From positions 20,882,024 to 20,946,023 of the forward strand of contig OY783191.1 of the NCBI GenBank assembly GCA_963678675.1: 64,000 nt of DNA, given 5' to 3'. This document shows positions 41,331-51,619 of the stretch, piece by piece (the stretch's first letter is position 1; the number at the start of each line of letters is the position of its first letter). The notes below the pieces were generated by a model. It made no database searches. It saw only the letters and a list, made by a program, of their open reading frames with translations, and was not told the origin of the DNA. The DNA comes from Xiphydria camelus (Eukaryota > Arthropoda > Insecta > Hymenoptera > Xiphydriidae). A program made the translations under genes and the position numbers.

Positions 41331-43554
41331 GGGAGTTGATGCTCGTTGTTGCGATCTCAGCATTTCACCACCGTTTGGATTATTGCTCGGCTGAGCAGGG
41401 AAATCATTTAGAACGTCTCCTGTAAAGATGAAGCAACGGTGAGTTTTCCACAAAATGTTATGAAAAGGATTTGCTTACATTCGTGGTATCGTTTTCCATA
41501 ATTTTATTAACCTTTCACGGTCTTCCTGATGTTACAGCTTTTCGTGTCCTCCGGGGGAGTTGATGCTCGTTGTTGAATGACAGAGTGAAACGAGGGAGGA
41601 TTTCAGTTGGGAGCAATCTGACATTACTGCGTGAGGCACCAACCCAGGCTCTTACAAAGCACTCGATCAGGTTGCCGATCGCAGGCACACTTCCAAAACA
41701 TAAAGTCTTTCACCATGGTCCTGGTTATCGATACTTGCTGAAAAATTCCATATCGTTGGTTAGCGGATGGTAATGTGAGTCGTACTGGTAAATAAATACC
41801 TACAATACATTCTTTTTCTGTATGAATAATATCTTACGTTTCATTTATTTCAAACTCATGAGCGGCACACCAATCGTCCTTCGTCTTTGGCACATTTCTC
41901 CGTGGAGGCTGATGCATATCGTCGAACTCTTCCGTCATCCATTGGTTCTGCGTCGTGTTGCTTCGTCCATAGTCGAAGTCATTTCCATGAAGAATTCATC
42001 ACCTTCTCTAATTCTACGAATAATTTTTGTAATATTATTGCCTTTGTAAAGTATAAAGAAATTGAATGACTTCAAAACAATTCATTTTTGTTATTCCTCT
42101 TGATTTATCGTTACACTTACCCTACTCAAAAATCTTGAGAACTGCCTGGTCACTGTAATCTTCCACGTCGGTTCACTTGTCTCTACAACTCGTTAATTAT
42201 TTTACATTTAACCTAAGACTTATCACCCTTCCTTCATTACTTCGATTTAACTGTATTTTTACTTTTTATTAATAAGCGCGTCCGAGGATCGAAATAAACG
42301 CGAAGGAAATTGTTTCGCGAATGGAAATATTTTATTAACTTTGAAAATCACGTTTTATTTCCAAAAAATACAATTGCTCCGAAAATTCCACTTTGTAAAC
42401 AAACGTATGTGTCAACCGCCATACTTTCTCGTCTGCTAGGTGCCTACGCCTTAAGTAGCCCGGAGACGATCAATAATATTGTCACTGACATTGATCAATT
42501 GCGATTGATGGAGTAGCATATAGACGGTCAATAATATTGTCAATAAGATTGATGATTTCAATTGCAATTGCGATTGACGGAGATCCAATAAACACGTCAA
42601 TATTTCGTCAGTGGCTGTGAATTTCTTGCGAGTTGAGTCGAATCTTTTATTGGTTAGGTTTTATTAGTGGCAGTGAATTTCTCGCGAGTAATGGTGTCAG
42701 ATACAGATTTGGTCTTTTTAGCCTTAACTTTGGCTGTTTGCAGCCAAAAAAAGCCAAGACGAAAGAGAAGAGGAGGAGACGCTGGTCGAAAGAGTGGTAT
42801 AAACTGAGAAGCCGCTTTACCCATGAACATTTACTACAACTTCTGCGAATTAGTGAACCAGATGATTATAAGAATTTTCTCCGAATGGATGACAACAGCT
42901 TTGATACATTATTAGCATTAATTCGGCCAGACATCGAAAAACAAGATACTGTAATGCGTCTTGCAATTCCTGCTAGTCAGAGACTGTCTGTAAGATTGAG
43001 ATACCTTGCCTCTGGCATGGATATGGAAGATTTAAAGTTTACCTGTGCCATTGCTCCACGAACGTTGGAAATAATCATAATGGAAACATGCGAGGACATA
43101 ATCCAAAAATTAAGAGATAACATTCAGGTAAGTTTATTTATAGGACGTTTATCTTAAAATAGCATACATTAACAAATGAACTTAAAAGGATTAATTATTT
43201 ATGTAAAGAATTGAATGCCATCAAGTAGTTTGCTGCAGTTTGTTCTTCAGTGTCTTCAGTCAGAAAACTAGGAGAGGCACTGGCGACGTTGGAGGTATTG
43301 AAAGAATCGCGATGACTTTCTTGTTTGCGATAGCTTTGTTTCTGTGTTTGAGAAGAGTTAAGCGGAAATGGTGAAAGTAAGACCTTTTGGAAAGAGCGTT
43401 CAGGTGTACGGGACGGCGAGCTGTTCGGTGCAGGCGAAGTTGAACACAAACGTGATGGGGTTTGCGATGATGGTAAAAAACTCACTCCGTTCCCCTTGTT
43501 AACGCACCCATTTCACCTTCAAACAGGGTATCGTTAATGATTTTCTCAGCATAC

Positions 43555-43692
43555 TGTAGTGTATGAGTGGCCGAGCGGGGCAGCACTGGAGAGAGAGAGC
43601 TAAGATGGCGGAGCGGGTAGAGTAGGACGATTGTACAGAGGAAGAGAATAAAGATTGTTAGCTCACGACAGTAGCCGAGCGTGCATTTTACA
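43555..43692 (+). repeat. 5' LTR of the Gypsy element
   Basis: 138 bp, from TGTAGTGTATGAGTGG to GAGCGTGCATTTTACA, containing an AATAAA at about 43,649. It is unusually short for an LTR. The CATAC duplication precedes it. Confidence 0.95.
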
Positions 43693-43693
43693 T

Positions 43694-43705
43694 TGGCGAC
43701 GAGGT
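43694..43705 (+). other. Primer-binding site of the Gypsy element
   Basis: TGGCGACGAGG starts two bases after the LTR. TGG complements a tRNA CCA end. The following bases resemble arginine-tRNA-type primer sites of insect Gypsy elements only in part, so the primer tRNA is unassigned. Confidence 0.55.
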
Positions 43706-43847
43706 GAAAAAAAAAAATCGTGATTATAGCCAGTGAGCGAAAAGTGAATCTGAGCAAGGGAAAGAGGAGAGAAAAGAAGCTGAAACGACCGTTGCGACAC
43801 GAGAGCCGTTGTGCCACGTGGGAAATTAGAACGGATCAGTAGAGCCG

Positions 43848-44693
43848 TTGACGCTAACCGTGGATTCCAGGGAATTAGAAAAGACAGACGACGAAATGGG
43901 GGACGGGGACTCCAAGAGAATTCCAAATTTTAACCCGAACGAAGATCAGTCAGGAGTTTCTCAAAGATGGGAAAGATGGGTGCGTGGTTTCGAATTGCTG
44001 GTGACCAGTAAAGGCATCACAGACAAAGAAAAGACAAAAGCGATGATGCTACACTACGGTGGATTCGAGCTGCAGGACGTGTTTTATTCAATCCCGGGAG
44101 CAGACACAATCGAGGAGGGTGAAGATGCGTATGAGAAAACGAAAACGGCGTTGACAAATTATTTCAAACCTAGACTGAACATAACCTTCGAGAGACACGT
44201 GTTTCGTTCGATGGCTCAAACACCGACGGAATCGATGGGACAATATGTGACACGGCTAAGACAACAGGCCAAATATTGTTCGTTTGCATCAGACGACACA
44301 GAAATTAGAGACCAAATAATCGAGAAGTGTCATCAATCGAAAATAAGGAAACGTGCCCTCGAAATAGAAGCAGCAACGTTGGAAGACATCATGAAAATCG
44401 CAAGAGCGATTGAAGCAACATCTGCGCAAGTCAAGCAGATGGAAGGAGAAACAGTGGCCAAAATTTCAACAAGAAACGGTCTGCAGAACAATAAAAATAA
44501 AGAAGAGATCCAATGCCATCGGTGCGGATTCAAGGGGCATTTGCAGTCAGATGAAAAGTGTCCAGCAAAAGGGAAAACCTGTAACAAGTGCAATAAGACG
44601 GGCCATTTTGCAAAAATGTGCAAAACAAGATACACAGAAGAAACCGGAAGCAGTCGTGAGGGTCATGGGTCAAAGAGAGAAGCAGAGCGATAG
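43848..44693 (+). CDS. gag: Gypsy gag
   Basis: 281 codons. The N-terminal two thirds is a capsid-like helical region (SQRWERWVRGFELLVTSKGI, YFKPRLNITFERHVFRSMAQ, MGQYVTRLRQQAKYC). The C-terminus has two zinc knuckles, C-x2-C-x4-H-x6-C (CHRCGFKGH...) and a canonical C-x2-C-x4-H-x4-C (CNKCNKTGHFAKMC). The start could also be the Met at MGDGDSKR a few codons in. The frame ends at a single TAG (44,691-44,693), and pol continues in the same frame directly after it. Confidence 0.9.
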   Translation: MTLTVDSRELEKTDDEMGDGDSKRIPNFNPNEDQSGVSQRWERWVRGFELLVTSKGITDKEKTKAMMLHYGGFELQDVFYSIPGADTIEEGEDAYEKTKTALTNYFKPRLNITFERHVFRSMAQTPTESMGQYVTRLRQQAKYCSFASDDTEIRDQIIEKCHQSKIRKRALEIEAATLEDIMKIARAIEATSAQVKQMEGETVAKISTRNGLQNNKNKEEIQCHRCGFKGHLQSDEKCPAKGKTCNKCNKTGHFAKMCKTRYTEETGSSREGHGSKREAER

Positions 44694-44702
44694 CCCAGCA
44701 GA

Positions 44703-47700
44703 TTGCAGCGGAGACAACACAGCACGGTGAGAGAAGTCGACGACGCGGAAGAAGAGGACCAATACGCGTTTGGAATATCAGTAGATGCAATAAGGGATGA
44801 AAGGCTTGTAACAGCAATAGTAGGTAAAGTGCCAGTCAGGTTTGTAGTTGATTCAGGCGCGTCATGCAACATTGTCGACGAGGAAACGTGGAAAGAGTGC
44901 AAAAGGAAAAAAATAGTCTGTGAGTCAACCAAAGGATCTAGGAAAAAAGTATTCGCGTACGGACAAAAGGAGCAATTAAAATTACTCGGAGAGTTTTCTT
45001 GTAAAGTAACCATCGGCAAGAAAGAAGTTAGAGCAAAATTTTTAGTACTAGCTGGAAAAGGAAAACCATTATTGGGTTACGAAACAGCTTTCGATCTGGG
45101 AGTATTGAAGATTGGGCGTGACTTACAAATTAATAATTTAAAGAGCGTAGAGTCAAGAAAGGAATTATTCAGTGGAATTGGGAAATTGAAAAACGTTAAA
45201 CTGAAATTAAACATAGACCCAAACCACCCACCAGTTGCGCAACCATTGAGGAGAACACCTCTCTCATTACAAGAAAAACTAAAAAAGGCAGTCAAGGATT
45301 TAATTCAATTAGATATTGTTGAAGAAGTAGAAGGTCCAACTCCGTGGGTTTCACCAGTAGTACCGATAGAAAAAAAAAACGGAAGTCTGAGAGTTTGTGT
45401 CGACATGAGAGTGGCGAATAAAGCAATAATTAGGGAGAGATATCCACTTCCGGTATGGGAAGAGTTGATAATTAAAGTCAGAGGGGCCACACTATTCAGC
45501 ACGCTGGATGCAAATAATGCGTATTATCAGATAGAACTGGAGGAACTTTCTCGATCGATTACGACATTTGGCACCTGCTTCGGTACATTCAGATTTAAAA
45601 GATTGTTTTTCGGGGTTAATAGCGCGCCGGAGAAATTTCAGCAGCTAATGGTCGAACTATTGAAAGGTTTAAAAGGAGTAATAAATTTTTTTGACGATTT
45701 TTTAGTTTTCGGAGAGACAGAAGCTCAACACGCAGAACGACTAGAAGCAGTCTTACAGAGATTAGAGGAAAATGGAATGACTTTAAACAAAGAGAAATGC
45801 CGTTTCCAACAAAAAGAAGTAACCTTTTTGGGATTCAAACTGTCAGGAGAGGGAGTTCGGCCAACAGAGTCAAAAGTAGAAGCAGTAAAGAATTTTAGAC
45901 TACCTAACTCAGCGGAGGAAGTTCGAAGTTTTCTAGGCCTTGTAAATTTCAACGGGCATTTTATACCGGAACTAGCGACAATAAGCGAACCCCTAAGACG
46001 ATTAACGCGCAAGTCAACAAAATTCATGTGGGGGGAAGAACAAGAATTAGCTTTTAAGGAATTAAAAAAGAGACTAGCGTCCGCTGAGACACTCGGAATA
46101 TTCAACAAAGACGCGAAAACCAGAGTAATAGCAGATGCAAGCCCAGTAGGCCTGGGAGCAGTTTTGACACAGCTGGGACCTACGGGTTGGAGAATTATCT
46201 GCTATGGCAATCACGGCCTATCAGACTGTGAACGTAGATATTCACAAACAGAAAAAGAAGCACTGGCCTTGGTTTGGGCATGTGAAAGATTTCATTATTG
46301 GATTTACGGTAGAGAATTCGAATTAGTGACCGATCACAAAGCGTTAGAATGTATCTTTGGCACCAGATCAAAACCGTGCGCACGAATTGAACGATGGGTT
46401 CTGAGACTACAAGATTATAATTATAAAGTTAAGTACGAAAAAGGGACATCAAACATTGTGGACCCATTGTCGAGATTATTGGAAAAGGAAGGAAAGTCTG
46501 CCAATGATTCCGTAATGGTTGAACATCATATCAACGCGGTAATAATGGAAGGAATTCCTGGAGCTCTAAGTCGGGAAATAATAGAAGGAGAATCCTCGAA
46601 AGACCCAGTATTAATAGGAGTAAGGAGAGCATTGAAGTCGGATAACTGGTCGACCTTAACGAGTTCGAAATTCAGGATATTAAAAGATGAACTTTGCATT
46701 TATGGTGATATAGTTTTGAGAGGGACTAGAATTGTAATACCAAAGAGCCTTCAAAGTAGAGTTTTAAGTCTAGCACACGAAGGCCACCCAGGAATAGTTG
46801 CAATGAAAGCGAGGTTAAGATCCAAAGTTTGGTGGGACGTTATTGATAAAGACGCGGAAAACTATGTCAAAACATGTAAAGGCTGCCAATTAGTACAGAA
46901 ATCAGTCTTAGTAAACCCGATATCACGTAACTGCTTACCTCAAGGCCGTTGGGAAAGTCTAGCTATGGACTTGCTAGGTCCTATGCCATCGGGCGATGAA
47001 ATCCTAGTTCTAGTCGATTATTATTCGAGATTCTATGAGGTCGAAATTATGAGAACCACGACTGCGTCCCAAGTAATTGCGAGATTGGATGTAATTTTTG
47101 CACGATTCGGATATCCAAACATAATTGTATGCGATAATGGACCACCGTTTAACAGTAAGGAATTAGCAAACTATGCGGAAATAAAAGGATTTAAAATAGC
47201 GCATTCAACACCATTCTGGCCTCAAGGCAATGGGGAAGTTGAGCGGCAAAACAGAAGTACCGTATGTCCGCGATCATTTGAACCATAGGAAAATTGCGAG
47301 TTTTGCATGAGCACCCCTTTGGGTCTCCTTGTCCAATAGAATCACCGGAGAAGCGTGAATGCGCATGCGTAGTCATCCGCGAGTGTGGCGTCGTCAGCAA
47401 GTTCAGATCGGTTATCGAAATAATCGATCTGAACTTGCTGACGACGCCACACTCGCGGATGACTACGCATGCGCATTCACGCTTCTCCGGTGATTCTATT
47501 GGACGAGGAGACCCAAAGGGGTGCTCATGCAAAACTCGCAATTTTCCTATGGTTCAAATGATCGCGGACATACGGTATATTGAAACGCCTAAAAATTGCC
47601 CACTCAGAAAAGAAAGACTGGAAGGTAGAACTGTACGATTATCTGTTAATGTATCGATCGACGCCACACTCAGTGACGGGTAAAACTCCTTCAGAGCTGT

Positions 47701-48209
47701 TATTCAATAGGAACATTAAATGTAAATTGCCAGTGATATCCACACAGTTTGAGTTAGACGAAGAGGTTCGAGAAAGAGATGCGTGGCATAAATTAAAGGG
47801 CAAAGATTATTTCGATTCCAAAAACAAAGCCAAAGAATCAGACGTAAGCCCGGGAGACGCTGTACTAGTCAGACAAACGAGACAAGATAAGTTAAGCACG
47901 GAATATAATCCGACTACATTTAATGTAACGGATAGACACAACAACACAGTCACTATCTCATCACCACAGGGTGCGTCGTACAAGAGAAATGTTAGCCAAG
48001 TAAAGAAGTTTGTTGACGATCAAACAGACCAGGATAGGAGTTTAAACACAACCGAAAAGACAGCTGGGGAGGAAAGCCCAAATCAACCAATTAGTATTAA
48101 CAGCCCTTTACGTCCTAGCGTTAATGCTGAGCCTAGACGAAGTAACCGAGAGCGAAGGGTTCCAGAGCGCTTTAAGGATTTCATTATGCCCAAGGAAAAT
48201 AGCAAGTAA
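44703..48209 (+). pseudogene. pol: Gypsy pol, split in integrase by a MITE
   Basis: Same frame as gag. In order: aspartic protease (FVVDSGASCNIVD), reverse transcriptase (LDANNAYYQIELEE, FKRLFFGVNSAPEKFQQ, catalytic FFDDFLVFG where family members often have YxDD), RNase H (ADASPVGLGAVLTQ, YSQTEKEALALVW), integrase zinc finger (HEGHPG...CKGC) and catalytic core with the first Asp in LAMDLLGPMP, second in IIVCDNGPPF and the Glu in QGNGEVERQNR. At 47,260, just after the Glu motif, a 316-bp MITE plus duplicated TA (318 bp, divisible by three) interrupts the frame and brings a stop at 47,286-47,288. The C-terminal integrase (MYRSTPHSVTGKTPSELLFN, GDAVLVRQTR) continues at 47,578-48,209 in the same frame. 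Apart from the MITE I see no break. Confidence 0.9.
47260..47575. mobile_element. 316-bp perfect-palindrome MITE, copy 1 (inside integrase)
   Basis: Begins CCGTATGTCCGCGATCATTT and ends with its exact complement, flanked by TA. The two 150-bp arms pair almost perfectly around ATCGGTTATCGAAATAATCGA. Because it is a palindrome, both strands encode the same spurious frame. It is the innermost layer of the nest. Other copies are at 52,419 and 52,815. Confidence 0.95.
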
Positions 48210-48224
48210 GCAATTCAAATTGTT

Positions 48225-48237
48225 AAGAGAAGACGGA
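48225..48237 (+). other. Polypurine tract of the Gypsy element
   Basis: AAGAGAAGACGGA lies directly before the 3' LTR. It is purine-rich with one C. Confidence 0.7.
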
Positions 48238-48375
48238 TGTAGTGTATGAGTGGCCGAGCGGGGCAGCACTGGAGAGAGAGAGCTAAGATGGCGGAGCGGG
48301 TAGAGTAGGACGATTGTACAGAGGAAGAGAATAAAGATTGTTAGCTCACGACAGTAGCCGAGCGTGCATTTTACA
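48238..48375 (+). repeat. 3' LTR of the Gypsy element
   Basis: 138 bp, matching the 5' LTR base for base by eye, followed by the CATAC duplication. Confidence 0.95.
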
Positions 48376-50349
48376 CATACCGTCGTTGGTCTGGGGCTAA
48401 TGTGTTCAATTTTATAGCCCATCCCTTAGCTAGTATGTCCTCTTCAGTGTCCGATGGTTTTTAAAAATACGCTGTAGCTAACCCCACGAGTTCATCTGTT
48501 GATGATTCAGGTGCTGGTTTTTTTTCTCTTAGGGGGCACAGTCTTGACAGATGCCGCCCGGGGCTCTTGGCAGTCTTGAACCAATGGTTGCTGTAAAGAA
48601 AACATAAAAATAATAGCATACAAGATTGAAGAAGTTTATAAAAAAAGTGAAGTGAAAAATGTGAATAACAATATTTTTTTATTTCAGATTCCAAAAAATG
48701 CGCAAGGATGGAAAGAAGTGGCGCAAGAGTTTGAAGAAAGGTGGAACTTCCATAACTGTATAGGAAGCGCAGATGGCAAACATGTGGCCATACAAAAGTC
48801 CTCGAACTCTGGTTCTTACTATTACAACTATAAGGGAACTTTTAGTATCGTGCTTATGGCTATTGTTAATGCGAATTATCAATTCCTCATGATTGATGTT
48901 GGAGCCAATGGACGGGTATCAGATGGAGGCGTTCTGAAGAACACACTATTTTGGGAAAAAATGTCTCAAAACCAACTCAATATTCCTGATCCGCACGAAT
49001 TACCAGGAACAGATAAGAAGTATCCTTATGTGTTCATTGGTGATGAAGCCTTCCAGCTAATGCCAAATTTTATGAAACCCTACAATAAATCTTGCCTGAC
49101 AAATGAAAAACGCATTTTCAACTATAGATTATCTCGTGCGCGTAGAATCGTTGAAAACGCGTTTGGTATTTTAACATCAAGGTTTAAGATTTTTCAAAAA
49201 AACATCAAATTCGCACCAGATAAGGCTCGAAAGATAGTAATGGCTCTTGCTGTTATTTACGCAACTACTTGTCAACTAGAAATAATACAAATTACATTCA
49301 GCGCAATGATGTTGATTATGAAAATACAGCTTCTGGAACAATTAAAGTAGGTTCATGGAGACAGGGAACAGAACTGTTAACTGATCTTCAAAGAATGAGG
49401 GGTAATTCAGCGGTTGAAGCTAAGAAAGTTAGAGATAATTTTTGTGATTATTTCAATACTGTAGGTTCAGTGCCATGGCAAGAAAATTGCTTGAAATTGT
49501 AAATTAGACTAACAAATAAAAAGTACCTAACCTTCCTAATGTAGTGAAATAAAGAAATATTTAAACTAAACGAAATAGTTTTTTACTTACCTCTGAACTT
49601 TCAGTATCTGCTATCTCCACTTGATCTTTTATAAAAAGTAGATCGTTATACTACCATAATGCAGGCTCCGGAATGTCATCACTAGATGCACCTGATCGCT
49701 TTTTTTGATCAATTTTCTGGTACTCTTTATTGAAGTTGGTTCGCAGGATATTTATTTTTTTCTTCAAATTATCCTCCGTATAATTTGGTTTATACTGTTG
49801 TAGAGCAGTTAGAATTTTTTTTAAAGCAATGCTTTTCTTATTCTTGTTTAAATAATCCTTCGATTTTACTCGCCACAACTCCGGTTGATCGCGGTACAAA
49901 GCAATTAAAAGTAATACAAAATCTCTATCTCCTAAGTTTTCGAGTTCCACGGAGCTCTGCGGCGTATCCGCCATCGCGTGGCCGTCTGGTGCAACTGCCC
50001 GAACGCGATTGACAATTTATCGATTACACGATCAATTGGGATGCGTCAATGGTCCTCGTCAATGTGCTTCAATCAAATTTCCTATCAATGTCCGTCCATC
50101 GATTGACAATGGCATCAATCGCTTCGTACACGATCAATTTGATGCCCATTGACAATATTATGGACAATATTATTGACCGTCTCCGGGCCACTTTAGGGAA
50201 CTTCTCTCGCGACGATTGCCCTCTGCTGACGATAGCAGAGCCAATCGTTCGGCGTGCTTGCGTCTCCGACCAATAGCGTACAACCTAGAGTCTACAAATC
50301 GCTACGTACCATATCGTCCTATGGCCACAACATAGCCTAACATCCGGTA

Positions 50350-50478
50350 CTTACAATCTCCCATCCCCGCAGTGGCCAGCTTAATAAATACCGCTATACA
50401 TGGAATATGTATTGTAAAGGGGAGAAATAACGGATTCCATAGATAACCGTGTAAATCTGATACCTGGCTTGCCATGTA
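50350..50478. other. Short non-coding link
   Basis: Nothing recognised between the mariner-like palindrome and the next TA-flanked MITE. Confidence 0.4.
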
Positions 50479-50689
50479 CACCCGAGTTCACGGATTTTGA
50501 ACATAGTGACTTTTCAAAATGTCATATTTCAATATACTAACCAATGAATAATTAATTATCATGCTTTCATTAGCCAGGGCAAAAGCCGCATTAGCTAATG
50601 AAAGTTTGACATTTAATTGCTAATTGGCTGTTACGTTTTAAAATTACATTTTCAAAAGTCATTATGTTCAGAATCCGTGAACCCGGGTG
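50479..50689. mobile_element. Diverged CACCCGGG-family palindromic MITE
   Basis: CACCCGAGTTCACGGATTTT after TA pairs with AATCCGTGAACCCGGGTG before TA. The shared CTAACCAATGAATAATTAAT core places it in the family of 16,026 and 19,835, but arm sequence has diverged (GTGACTTTTCAAAATGTCA), so this is a sub-family. Confidence 0.85.
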
Positions 50690-51170
50690 TACACCGGGGG
50701 CCACGGATTCTTCTTCTGGTTACTTTTGCAAAATGTTTCTATTATAGGTACTCTACATATTAATTACTCATTCAAATTTCTAACATTAGCATCAACATCT
50801 ATAGCAGAAATAATGGATTCGGTTTTTCAACAGTACAAATAACAATTAATAAATTAAGAGAGGGGGGGGGGGCAGTTTTACTTCGACCAGGGTGTACACA
50901 ATATCCTACAACAAATTAGGACAGTTATTTTGAATTAATCTATTTCTCCAGCCTTATACCATACTTGTAAAACGCTTGTGTGCTGGTTATTCTCAGTATA
51001 GCGCTATACCGCGTTTATACTGTGTTTGTAAAACCCGCCCTCATTCATACGAGCAGCTAGTACGCATGCGTCGGACTGAAAGTTTCCTGACAATCCGCAA
51101 ACTTTTCTGACTGTCAGCAAACTCGTCTGACCCCTGCTGGAACAGCGGATTTGGAATCAGTGACTGTCAC
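50690..51170. other. Non-coding stretch
   Basis: No gene. A G9 run is at about 50,862. Around 51,100-51,160 are repeated TCTGAC/GTCAG motifs and CTGCTGGAACAGCGG text, similar to the GTTCCTGCAG sequences at 18,531 and 51,595, perhaps decayed MITE ends. Confidence 0.35.
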
Positions 51171-51173
51171 GTA

Positions 51174-51386
51174 CACCCGTGCTCACGGAATCTGTCGCTG
51201 GTGACTTTTTTTAAACCTTATTTTTAAACGTACTAACCAGTGAACAATTAATTCTCATGCCCTCATTAGCTACGGTGACGTCTACTCTCGTTAATGAAAG
51301 CACGAGGATTGATTAATCATTGGTTAGTACGTTTAAAAATAACATTTAAAAAAAGTCACCAGCGACAGATTCCGTGAGCCCGGGTG
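51174..51386. mobile_element. 213-bp CACCCGGG-family palindromic MITE
   Basis: Almost the exact reverse complement of the copy at 19,835-20,047: CACCCGTGCTCACGGAATCT after TA and CCGTGAGCCCGGGTG before TA. Confidence 0.95.
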
Positions 51387-51447
51387 TACTTCTTGTTGGA
51401 ACGCGAGAATCTTAATGCGCATGCGCCTGACGTCCGCTGACAGTCTG

Positions 51448-51595
51448 AAGGCCATCACACGTGAAAAAACGTAAGCAGTAACAGTAAGGATTGACCAATC
51501 AGAAATACTATTCTTACGGAATTATGCTTAAACAGGCTTTCTGATTGGTCAATCTTTACTGTTACTGCTTACGTTTTTTCACGTGTGATGGCCTT
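51448..51595. repeat. 148-bp palindrome
   Basis: AAGGCCATCACACGTGAAAA followed by AACGTAAGCAGTAACAGTAA is mirrored at 51,541-51,595 around CAATCAGAAATAC. It is probably the centre of a MITE whose outer ends (CTGACAGTCTG, CTCCTGCAGG) no longer match well. Confidence 0.8.
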
Positions 51596-51619
51596 GACTC
51601 CTGCAGGAACAAACCTAAA

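Larger units (their letters stand above)
43555..48375 (+). mobile_element. Gypsy-type LTR retrotransposon, third layer of the nest
   Basis: Two 138-bp LTRs (TGTAGTG...TTTACA) appear identical when read side by side. They flank gag and pol and are bordered by the 5-bp duplication CATAC. A primer-binding-like TGGCGACGAGG follows the left LTR and a purine tract (AAGAGAAGACGGA) precedes the right one. Domain order protease-RT-RNase H-integrase identifies Ty3/Gypsy. No env frame follows integrase. Identical LTRs imply a recent insertion, yet the integrase is already split by a MITE. Confidence 0.95.
42691..49350 (+). pseudogene. PIF/Harbinger transposase, exons separated by a Gypsy insertion
   Basis: Exon 1 runs from an ATG at 42691 (MVSDTDLVFLALTLAVCSQK) to 43127 (donor GTAAGT). 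It contains WSKEWYKLRSRFTHEHLLQL and YKNFLRMDDNSFDTLLALI. Reading from the ATG into this frame needs a one-base change in the A7 run at 42,746-42,752, so this copy is probably disabled. Exon 2 (48,687 to about 49,300) has FHNCIGSADGKHVAIQ (first Asp), FLMIDVGANGRVSDGGVLKN, YVFIGDEAFQLMPN (second Asp) and RIVENAFGILTSRFKIF (Glu). The 5.56-kb intron holds the Gypsy element. The C-terminal part near 49,350-49,500 continues in another frame, suggesting a further frameshift or exon. Confidence 0.85.
43195..49974 (-). pseudogene. MADF-like accessory gene interlocked with the transposase
   Basis: Exon 1 (49,974-49,653) begins MADTPQSSVELENLGDRDFV and encodes a MADF/Myb-like fold (LLLIALYRDQPELWRVKSKD ... 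NIRTNFNKEYQKI-like, ending DDIPEPAL). Exon 2 begins after a TTCTTTACAG acceptor near 48,596 with PKRKKPAPESSTDELVGLAT and EEDILAKGWAIKL, up to QRRYA. There the Gypsy duplication CATAC interrupts it, and the reading continues at 43,554 with EKIINDTLFEGEMGALTRGT. A further Ser/Pro-rich frame continues to 43,195. A TAA after TAYF and a shift in an A8 run indicate decay. Such proteins pair with Harbinger transposases for DNA binding. Confidence 0.65.
42454..50192. mobile_element. PIF/Harbinger element, second layer of the nest
   Basis: The ends AGTAGCCCGGAGACG (left) and CGTCTCCGGGCCACT (right) are inverted repeats continuing through TCAATAATATTGTC. Both are flanked by the 3-bp duplication TTA, as expected for this superfamily. 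Subterminal GATTGACAAT/ATTGTCAATC motifs are repeated many times at both ends. It carries a transposase on the plus strand and a MADF-like gene on the minus strand, and is interrupted by a Gypsy element at 43,555-48,375. Confidence 0.9.
39821..50347. mobile_element. Palindromic mariner-like element, outermost layer of a four-level nest
   Basis: It begins CCGGGTGTTAGGCTATGTTG after TA and ends with the complement (CAACATAGCCTAACATCCGG) before TA. The left arm (39,821 to about 40,985) mirrors the right arm (about 41,437-42,453, then 50,193-50,347 after the Harbinger insertion). The unpaired centre holds a decayed mariner-type transposase. A fragment with the same end sequence type lies at about 61,885-62,050. 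Confidence 0.85.

Noticed and set aside
43195..43485. The Ser/Pro-rich minus-strand frame as an independent gene
   Set aside because: It follows directly on the MADF-like exon text and is better explained as the frame-shifted tail of that gene.
47294..47683. Frame beginning MRVLHEHPFGSP, seen on both strands and at three loci
   Set aside because: It is the translation of the 316-bp palindromic MITE, identical on both strands because of symmetry.
48238..48422. An envelope gene after pol of the Gypsy element
   Set aside because: Pol ends about 30 bp before the 3' LTR; there is no room for another frame, and the open frames there are LTR translations.
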